From an uncultured Desulfobulbaceae bacterium (GTDB lineage Bacteria > Desulfobacterota > Desulfobulbia > Desulfobulbales > Desulfobulbaceae), in NCBI GenBank assembly GCA_947260045.1, contig CAMYOP010000181.1, forward strand, positions 1 through 5,949: DNA of 5,949 nt. Direction: 5' to 3'. Every line of letters starts with the position of its first letter. Position 1 is the first letter of the stretch. A program made the translations under genes and the position numbers. Below are positions 1 through 4,455 of this stretch, in pieces. Below the pieces are notes generated by a model. That model ran no database searches. It worked only from the letters and a program-made list of their open reading frames with translations, and was not told the DNA's origin.

Positions 1-440
1 TCAGCTTCTTCAACATCTGTTGAACTCTCAGCACCTGTTTCCAAGGTAACTTCGCCTGTAGTGACGTCTTCATCCGATTTAGCAAAGAGTTCATCAGCAG
101 CATTTGTGAATTCCACAGCCTCCTCTTCAAGTCGGGCGGCTTCTTCAGCCTCTTCAACTTTTCTAGCAAGCTCTTCTTTATCTGCTCTGGAACGGCGACG
201 GACCACTGTTGTTGTCTTACTTTTAACCACTTTTGAACGACCTTTCACATCAATAGGCCTATCAGAAACTTCTCCTGCAGTGGCCTTAATTACCTTGCTC
301 CGGATCTCTGCTGCTGTATCATCATCAACAGTTGAGCTGTGACTCTTTACTGAATAGCCCATTGCTACCAGCTTATCAGCCAGTTCCTTGCTTTTGAGAC
401 CGGCCTCTTTTGCCAGTTCATAAATGCGGACCCTGCTCAT
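1..440 (-). CDS. infB: Translation initiation factor IF2, N-terminal part (partial)
   Basis: IF2 is the GTPase that brings fMet-tRNA to the 30S subunit and promotes subunit joining. Only the first 146 codons are in the window; the reading frame is open at base 1, so the GTPase and C-terminal domains lie outside. The start MSRVRIYELAKEAG, followed by LKSKELADKLVAMGY, matches the small IF2 N-terminal domain (about residues 1-50). After it comes a low-complexity linker: a basic patch (about 65-90, VKGRSKVVKSKTTTVVRRR), then a long Glu/Ala-rich stretch. This is usual for the variable region between the IF2 N-domain and the G domain. The ATG is preceded by GGGAG at 447-451 with a good spacing of 6. 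It lies 31 bp after the ylxR stop, the usual order nusA-ylxR-infB, so it is probably cotranscribed. Identification rests on the N-domain and on synteny. Confidence 0.93.
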   Translation of the reverse strand, partial: MSRVRIYELAKEAGLKSKELADKLVAMGYSVKSHSSTVDDDTAAEIRSKVIKATAGEVSDRPIDVKGRSKVVKSKTTTVVRRRSRADKEELARKVEEAEEAARLEEEAVEFTNAADELFAKSDEDVTTGEVTLETGAESSTDVEEA

Positions 441-471
441 CGACTACTCCCGTCCTCTTTGCTCATCAAAT

Positions 472-687
472 CTAAAGGCCAAAAGCCCTAGAAAATATTT
501 TTCGTTTTTTATGTATTTTTTCTAAACAACTCGTTGTATTGCAACAATAAGCACCACGTCCATCCAGGACCTGTTGGTTATCGGTCAATACTTTTCCCTG
601 CTTCACAATAAATCGTATCAAATCCGATTTAAATGCTTTTCTGCCACATACTTTACAGGATCGTTCTGGATTGTGACCTCGCTTCAT
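472..687 (-). CDS. ylxR: YlxR/RnpM family RNA-binding protein (DUF448)
   Basis: Small basic protein of the YlxR family, which sits between nusA and infB in many bacteria. In Bacillus subtilis YlxR (RnpM) binds the RNase P RNA and modulates RNase P activity; the role here is inferred by family. Family signs, numbered from the upstream ATG at 702, are RSCKVCGRK (Cys16, Cys19), the hallmark DGRGAYCC (residues 47-54), a further Cys59, and a Lys/Arg-rich end. The four-Cys arrangement could bind a metal. Two ATG starts are possible. The one at 702 adds MFGLS and has AAGGA directly abutting it, too close for a normal Shine-Dalgarno. The one at 687 gives MKRGHNPERSC, which fits the usual family N-terminus, with the same AAGGA 15 nt away. 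I prefer 687 (71 aa); 702 would give 76 aa. A TAA four codons before 702 rules out anything longer. Confidence 0.88.
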   Translation of the reverse strand: MKRGHNPERSCKVCGRKAFKSDLIRFIVKQGKVLTDNQQVLDGRGAYCCNTTSCLEKIHKKRKIFSRAFGL

Positions 688-760
688 TGATAACCCAAAC
701 ATTCCTTAAGCAAAAAATCCATGGTCAATTAATTACTTCTGCAGATAACTGCCTTAGTAT

Positions 761-2197
761 TTATTCCACGATTTTTTCGTTACCCTGTCCATCCTCAACC
801 TTATCTTCCTGTTGATTTTCCTGGCCTTCATCTTCTTGCAGTTCCTGTTGATTACCCTGGTCCTCATCTTCCTGCAAATCCTGCTCATTTCCTGAAAGTG
901 ACAAGTCTTCACTCTCTTCATCCAGAACTTTTTCAGGCTCTATTTCATCATCAATATCATGAGTGGATAGCCAAGTTGCAGCAAGATCTTTCAACTCATC
1001 AGCACGCTCTTCTTTGATTCCAGAGATCCCTGTTAATTTTTCCAGATCAGCAGAAGCTAATACTTTAGCTGAGAGGATACCAGCACCAAACAGTTTGTCT
1101 GCCAGATTTTCATCAACACTGTCAAGTGCCACCAAGCTTTGGTAACCTTTATTATCAAGATTTTCGTAACGTTGCTCACTTTTTACATCTATCCTCCAAC
1201 TCATCAGACGAGATGCAAGGCGGACATTTTGGCCTTGACGGCCAATGGCAAGAGATAACTGATCATTTGGCACTACAACAAGTAGAGTTTTATTATCCTC
1301 ATCAACAATGACCATGGACACTTCTGCCGGGGCCAAAGCATTATAAACATATTTTGCAGGATCCGGACTCCAGGGAACTATATCAATTCTCTCTCCCTGT
1401 AGTTCCTGCACAACATTCTGTACTCGAGACCCCTTCATGCCAACACAGGCTCCAACTGGATCCACGTCAGACTCGGTTGAGGAAACCGCAATTTTAGCTC
1501 TGAAGCCAGGCTCCCTGCTCGTCCCCATTATCTTGACAATACCTTCTGCAATTTCAGGAACTTCCATCTCAAAGAGTTTCGTTAAAAACTCGTTGCAGGT
1601 GCGGCTTAAAATAAGCTGTGAATCCCTGCTGTCATGTCGAACTTCCTTCAAATATGCCCGGATCCGGTCGCCTTGCTTGAAGGACCTTTTGGGAATCTGA
1701 CCATCACGAGGCAAAACAGCATCAGTACGTCCTAGATTGACAACCATGTTTCCCCGTTCGAAACGCTGCACAATACCGTTAACGATTGAGCCCTCGCGGT
1801 CACGAAACATTTCATAGATGACATCACGCTCAGCATCACGCATTCGATGAATAATAACCTGCTTGGCAGATTGAGCTGCAATCCTGCCTAAATCGGCAAT
1901 CTTATCCATTTTTTCACCAAGATCATCGCCCAGTTCAACTTCTGGATCGAGTTCTCTCGCTGGTGTCATTGCAATTTCAGTTTCATCATCTTCAACCGAA
2001 TCAACAACCGGTCTATACTGAAAAATTTCAACATCACCAAGCTCTTCATTGAACTGCACTTCAATATCTCGCCGACTGCCATATTTTTTCCTGACGGCTG
2101 AACGGACAGCTTCCTCTATTGCTTCCACTAACAGAGGTCGGTTAATACCCTTGTCCCTGCTGATCTGATCAATAATCCGTTTCAAGTCTGTAAACAT
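761..2197 (-). CDS. nusA: Transcription termination/antitermination factor NusA
   Basis: NusA binds RNA polymerase and nascent RNA and modulates pausing, intrinsic termination and antitermination in the cytoplasm. The 478-residue product has the full domain order. The N-terminal polymerase-binding domain (about 1-130) carries AIEEAVRSAVRKKYG and AAQSAKQVI. An S1 domain (about 135-200) follows, then KH1 with its GMKG loop (253-256) and KH2 with GRQG (319-322). After KH2 there is one helix-hairpin-helix-like C-terminal module (about 357-410, LTGISGIKEERADEL). It ends in an acidic, Gln-rich tail (411-478) containing a tandem repeat. E. coli NusA (495 aa) carries two C-terminal acidic repeat domains; here I see one folded module plus a disordered tail. 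The ATG at 2197 has GTGGAG (2205-2210) seven bases upstream. The gene starts 96 bp after rimP and ends 73 bp before the preferred ylxR start, with no terminator seen in either gap, so one operon is likely. Confidence 0.97.
   Translation of the reverse strand: MFTDLKRIIDQISRDKGINRPLLVEAIEEAVRSAVRKKYGSRRDIEVQFNEELGDVEIFQYRPVVDSVEDDETEIAMTPARELDPEVELGDDLGEKMDKIADLGRIAAQSAKQVIIHRMRDAERDVIYEMFRDREGSIVNGIVQRFERGNMVVNLGRTDAVLPRDGQIPKRSFKQGDRIRAYLKEVRHDSRDSQLILSRTCNEFLTKLFEMEVPEIAEGIVKIMGTSREPGFRAKIAVSSTESDVDPVGACVGMKGSRVQNVVQELQGERIDIVPWSPDPAKYVYNALAPAEVSMVIVDEDNKTLLVVVPNDQLSLAIGRQGQNVRLASRLMSWRIDVKSEQRYENLDNKGYQSLVALDSVDENLADKLFGAGILSAKVLASADLEKLTGISGIKEERADELKDLAATWLSTHDIDDEIEPEKVLDEESEDLSLSGNEQDLQEDEDQGNQQELQEDEGQENQQEDKVEDGQGNEKIVE
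809..880 (-). repeat. Tandem 36-bp repeat in the nusA 3' end (two clear copies)
   Basis: Two adjacent 36-bp units, 845-880 and 809-844, match at roughly 29 of 36 positions by eye. They encode DLQEDEDQGNQQ and ELQEDEGQENQQ in the acidic NusA tail. The next 12 codons (773-808, EDKVEDGQGNEK) resemble a third, more diverged copy. The repeat keeps the reading frame. It looks like slippage or unequal duplication in an unstructured tail, and copy number probably varies among relatives. Confidence 0.8.
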
Positions 2198-2293
2198 TAT
2201 TTCACTCCACGTACTACGGTTGCCGCAATCTCTTTAGCGTGCATTTGTACTTAATATCCCAATATATCCAGGTTATCTACGTCAGTTAAGTAA

Positions 2294-2755
2294 TTAGAGA
2301 GATAGACGCGCTTTGGCGATGAGGTCGAATTGTACCTGAACAGGAGCCTCATCGACAACAAGTGTAAGTAAATCGTCTTCAAATGTTTGGATAATACCAA
2401 CAAACACCCGTTGTTCATTTAAAGGTTCCCGCAATTTAACCCTGGCCTTACGCCCTGAAAAACGAATAAAATCATCACGCTTTTTCAGTGCTCTTTCCAG
2501 ACCAGGTGACGATACTTCCAGGCTATAATGATGTTCTATAACATCTTCCACATCTAGGTACGCGCTTATTTCGCGGCTTACCGCAGCGCAATCATCAACA
2601 TTTATTCCATCTGGTGAGTCAATAAAAAGACGAAGTACCCATCCATGGCCTTCTCTTCTGAACTGGACCTCGACTAACTCAAGCCCCATGTCTTCAAGCA
2701 GAGGTTCAGCATAGTCACTGATGATCTGCACAATTTTTTCTTCGCCTACACTCAC
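2294..2755 (-). CDS. rimP: Ribosome maturation factor RimP
   Basis: RimP binds the free 30S subunit and helps its late assembly. The sequence shows the characteristic core: EPLLEDMGLELVEVQFRREG, then SPDGINVDDCAAVSREISAYLD, then the signature YSLEVSSPGLERAL. The C-terminal part (from about RKARVKLREP) fits the SH3-like domain. There is no ATG near the expected start. The frame is open back to a GTG at 2866, which lies inside the stem of an intrinsic terminator, so that start is implausible. The GTG at 2755 (VSVGEEKIVQIISDYAEP) gives 153 residues, close to the usual 150-155, and is my choice although its ribosome site is weak. A GTG at 2731 would leave the N-terminus slightly short. It is the first gene of rimP-nusA-ylxR-infB and follows the leader terminator by about 90 bp. 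Product certain, start uncertain. Confidence 0.94.
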   Translation of the reverse strand: MSVGEEKIVQIISDYAEPLLEDMGLELVEVQFRREGHGWVLRLFIDSPDGINVDDCAAVSREISAYLDVEDVIEHHYSLEVSSPGLERALKKRDDFIRFSGRKARVKLREPLNEQRVFVGIIQTFEDDLLTLVVDEAPVQVQFDLIAKARLSL

Positions 2756-2843
2756 AATATCACAAATATTTTTTAATAAATTCTCTTTGATGCAAGGTGC
2801 AGCAATTTGTTGATTCGTTGTCTTGCCAACGTTCAAAAGGCAA

Positions 2844-2868
2844 TAAAAAAAGCGGGCAAAGCCCACTT
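2844..2868 (-). terminator. Strong rho-independent terminator upstream of rimP
   Basis: On the minus strand AAGTGGGC, a TTT loop and GCCCGCTT form an 8-bp GC-rich hairpin with one G-U pair (stem arms 2861-2868 and 2850-2857). An uninterrupted run of seven T (2850-2844) follows. This is a textbook intrinsic terminator. It ends the transcript from the promoter near 3047-3075 and lies 88 bp before the chosen rimP start. Any transcription of rimP from that promoter must therefore read through it. Confidence 0.9.
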
Positions 2869-3040
2869 CAAGTACATCGGTTCAACGATGTATATCTTGC
2901 TGGTTCAATCTTCATTGATTTAAACCAGCGTCAAACAAGCAACTCGTTGGAGCAGACTGTATAGTTTGAATACTCGCTTCTATGCTTTCAAAACAACCAC
3001 TCTGCCATCCGAGCCACAACCGCTCGTTAACACTCAAAAG
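2844..3040 (-). ncRNA. Candidate structured small RNA or rimP-operon leader RNA
   Basis: About 197 nt lie between a strong promoter and a strong terminator with no credible coding region. By eye the RNA folds as follows. A long-range stem pairs 3022-3034 with 2927-2940 (13 pairs including G-U, one bulge). Inside it, 3010-3015 pairs with 2941-2946, 3001-3005 with 2952-2956, and 2987-2992 with 2965-2970, giving a rod of about 108 nt. Next come a hairpin at 2899-2929 (GCTGGTT/AACCAGC plus an inner AATC/GATT), a 7-bp hairpin at 2873-2892 (TACATCG/CGATGTA), and the terminator. The motif TTGAACC occurs in both the second and third hairpins. I do not recognise the family. It lacks the terminal closing stem of 6S RNA, the SRP RNA core and a tRNA fold. 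It may be a free sRNA, an attenuating leader of rimP-nusA-infB, or both. Confidence 0.6.
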
Positions 3041-3046
3041 TATGTT

Positions 3047-3075
3047 TATATATAAAATTACGTATCATTTGTCAA
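3047..3075 (-). promoter_or_regulatory. Sigma70-type promoter for the structured RNA / rimP operon
   Basis: A perfect -35 box TTGACA (3070-3075) and a -10 box TATATA (3047-3052) are separated by exactly 17 bp in an AT-rich stretch. TATAAA at 3045-3050 is an alternative -10 with 19-bp spacing. The predicted transcript starts near 3040, just before the first strand of the long stem. The promoter lies 72 bp after the xerD stop. It is the best promoter candidate for the RNA and, through terminator read-through, for rimP-nusA-ylxR-infB. Confidence 0.8.
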
Positions 3076-3151
3076 GCAACATAATAATAATGCCCACGGT
3101 GTCACAACAACTTAAAAACAAACTGATGAAGATTTCATAATACCTGAACCA

Positions 3152-4057
3152 CTACCCACGCGGGTGAAAGCGCTCATGGATAGATTTTAACCTGGCACTG
3201 TCCACCTTAGTATAAACCTGTGTGGTTGAAATGTCAGAATGACCGAGCATCATTTGCACTGAACGCAAATCAGCACCATTCACTAAGAGATGGGTGGCAA
3301 AGGAATGCCGTAACATATGAGGAGAAACCGGCTTCTTAATCCCTGCCATCAATGCCGCATCTCTGGCAATTTGCCAAAAACGGGTCCGAGTCATCTCCTT
3401 TCCCCTGTTACTGAGAAACATAAACACGCTGGACTGCTTCTTAAGAAAAGCAGGTCGTACTCTGACAAGATACTCCTGAATAACATCTCTTGTCGTTTCA
3501 CTAAATGGTACCAATCTTTCTTTATTCCCCTTACCAATAATTCGAACATAACAACCGGTCATGCTGCATCCACTCACTTTTAGGCCGACAAGCTCGGACG
3601 CTCGCATTCCTGTGGCATAGAGAAGATACAACATGGTATAATTCCGGAACTTATAAGGTGCACTTTCCTGTGGACGGACTAAAAGGCTATCAACCTCGCT
3701 TAGCGACAGTGGCTTGGGGAGACTATTGCCAACTTTGGGTGGATCTACATTGAGCAGAGGATTTACATTCAGGATTCCATCTGATACCAAAAAAGCAAAA
3801 AAAGAACGAAGGGCAGCAAGACGCCTGGCATTTGTCCGACTGCTTAATTTTTCCCTGTGGCAATATTGAAAAAAAGAACGAACATGTCCCACGGTAATCA
3901 ATTCAAAGCCTTTCACTCTTTTTGAACGAAGAAAGTCTAAAAAAAGAGCGAGATCAGAACCATACGCATTGACAGTATTGGCGGAAAGTCGCCTGTGGGC
4001 AATCAGGTACTGTAAAAAGTAATCGAGGCGGGACTGTAAATTTTGCGAGATCGGGAT
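3152..4057 (-). CDS. xerD: XerD-type tyrosine site-specific recombinase (start unusual)
   Basis: Xer recombinases act in pairs at the dif site to resolve chromosome dimers at division. The catalytic domain is intact. Numbered from the GTG at 3916, the residues are Arg105 (TGMRASELVGL), Lys129 (IGKGNKERLVPF), His200 and Arg203 (HMLRHSFATHLL), His226 (LGHSDIS) and the nucleophile Tyr235 (TTQVYT). SPHMLRHSFATHLLVNGADLR and the HPRG end resemble XerD more than XerC. The N-terminal SAM-like domain is also present (LDYFLQYLIAHRRLSANTVNAYGSDLALFLDFL), but it is coded upstream of 3916. Between the in-frame TAA (4115-4117) and 3916 there is no ATG, GTG or TTG. An ATC at 4057 would give 301 aa, close to E. 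coli XerD (298); an ATT at 4075 or an ATC at 4051 are alternatives. The 5' coordinate is therefore provisional. GTG 3916 would delete much of the core-binding domain. The gene follows rpsU after a terminator-like hairpin. Confidence 0.9.
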   Translation of the reverse strand: MPISQNLQSRLDYFLQYLIAHRRLSANTVNAYGSDLALFLDFLRSKRVKGFELITVGHVRSFFQYCHREKLSSRTNARRLAALRSFFAFLVSDGILNVNPLLNVDPPKVGNSLPKPLSLSEVDSLLVRPQESAPYKFRNYTMLYLLYATGMRASELVGLKVSGCSMTGCYVRIIGKGNKERLVPFSETTRDVIQEYLVRVRPAFLKKQSSVFMFLSNRGKEMTRTRFWQIARDAALMAGIKKPVSPHMLRHSFATHLLVNGADLRSVQMMLGHSDISTTQVYTKVDSARLKSIHERFHPRG

Positions 4058-4079
4058 GACCGTTTGTGCTGGAATATAT

Positions 4080-4116
4080 GAGAGAAAACGCTGCCAGGAC
4101 AGTCCCGGCAGCGTTT
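4080..4116 (-). terminator. Terminator-like hairpin after rpsU
   Basis: A perfect 10-bp inverted repeat (AAACGCTGCC at 4086-4095, GGCAGCGTTT at 4107-4116) encloses an 11-nt loop that can extend by GGA/TCC. On the minus strand it is followed by TTTT and then CTCTC, so the U tract is short. It starts seven bases after the rpsU stop, the expected place for an rpsU terminator. It also lies just upstream of the xerD coding region, so xerD would depend on read-through or on a promoter I cannot see. Confidence 0.72.
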
Positions 4117-4122
4117 AAAGCT

Positions 4123-4314
4123 CTATCTGTTTTTCATTCTGTTGAACTTACGAAGTTTCCGCAGTGCCTCTGCCGCCTTACGACGACGTTTTACACTGGG
4201 TTTTTCGTAGTATTCGCGACGTTTGAGCTCACGTTTAATACCATCAATCTGTAGCTTTTTTTTCAGCTGTCGAATTGCATACTCAAGGTCGCCTTTCACT
4301 TCTACTTCGATCAT
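4123..4314 (-). CDS. rpsU: 30S ribosomal protein bS21
   Basis: bS21 is a small, very basic 30S protein near the mRNA exit channel that assists translation initiation. The 63-residue product shows the family pattern: an acidic/hydrophobic start (MIEVEVKGDLEYAIRQLKKK), the signature KRREYYEKPS (residues 31-40), then an Arg/Lys-rich helical tail. E. coli bS21 has 71 residues; 60-65 is common elsewhere. The ATG has AAAGGA upstream with a long spacing of about 12 nt, and an ATG directly abutting that site is followed at once by TGA. It has its own promoter (near 4393-4421) and a terminator-like hairpin (4080-4116), so it may be a single-gene transcript, rather than part of the rpsU-dnaG-rpoD order of E. 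coli. The downstream neighbour is xerD. Confidence 0.96.
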   Translation of the reverse strand: MIEVEVKGDLEYAIRQLKKKLQIDGIKRELKRREYYEKPSVKRRRKAAEALRKLRKFNRMKNR

Positions 4315-4337
4315 TTTAGAATCACATCCTTTTGCGT

Positions 4338-4355
4338 GGCATCCAAACAGATGCC
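4338..4355 (-). promoter_or_regulatory. Hairpin in the rpsU leader
   Basis: GGCATC and GATGCC form a perfect 6-bp stem with a 6-nt loop (TGTTTG). It lies 6 bases upstream of the AAAGGA ribosome-binding site and inside the predicted 5' leader of rpsU. There is no U tract, so it is not a terminator. It could set mRNA stability, or be a binding site for autoregulation by bS21; that role is a guess. Confidence 0.45.
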
Positions 4356-4392
4356 TCTATCTTTTTAGGTTGAAAAACAAACGTAACTACAA

Positions 4393-4421
4393 AAATTATT
4401 CCACTGTCGGGTTACTGTCAA
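4393..4421 (-). promoter_or_regulatory. Sigma70-type promoter for rpsU
   Basis: A perfect -35 TTGACA (4416-4421) is followed after 17 bp by TAATTT (4393-4398). The overlapping AATAAT (4395-4400) is a closer match to the -10 consensus but with 15-bp spacing. The start would fall near 4385, giving a leader of about 70 nt before the rpsU ATG. It lies in the gap between the kinase stop (4456) and rpsU, so rpsU need not depend on the kinase transcript. Confidence 0.65.
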
Positions 4422-4455
4422 TATTTTTCTTTTACCAGCGACCAAATATTTTCAC

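Noticed and set aside
61..342. Plus-strand 93-codon ORF rich in Ser/Ala
   Set aside because: A shadow of the low-complexity infB linker read on the other strand; no family resemblance.
1437..1700. Plus-strand 87-codon ORF and other plus-strand ORFs opposite nusA, xerD and rpsU
   Set aside because: All lie opposite strongly conserved minus-strand genes and show no recognisable domain.
2198..2293. Possible regulatory element between rimP and nusA
   Set aside because: I see only the nusA ribosome-binding site; no convincing hairpin, promoter or terminator in the 96 bp.
2868..2915. Fifteen-codon ORF on the minus strand (MKIEPARYTSLNRCT) ending at the terminator stem, a possible leader peptide
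   Set aside because: There is no Shine-Dalgarno, no run of regulatory codons, and it lies within the two perfect hairpins whose pairing explains the sequence better. Kept only as a remote alternative for the attenuator idea.
2988..3008. Six-codon ORF MAEWLF on the minus strand within the structured RNA
   Set aside because: Too short, no good ribosome-binding site, and inside paired segments of the proposed rod.
2873..3034. tRNA, 6S RNA or SRP RNA at the metY-like position; GGTTCAA motifs resemble a T-loop
   Set aside because: The GGTTCAA motifs do not close into a 5-bp T-arm with C61 and there is no acceptor stem or anticodon arm. The SRP core motif is missing, and the 5' and 3' ends do not form the closing stem of 6S RNA.
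3076..3151. Terminator after xerD
   Set aside because: No GC-rich hairpin followed by a T tract is visible; the ACCC/GGGT pairing near 3153-3165 lies in the xerD end and lacks a U tract.
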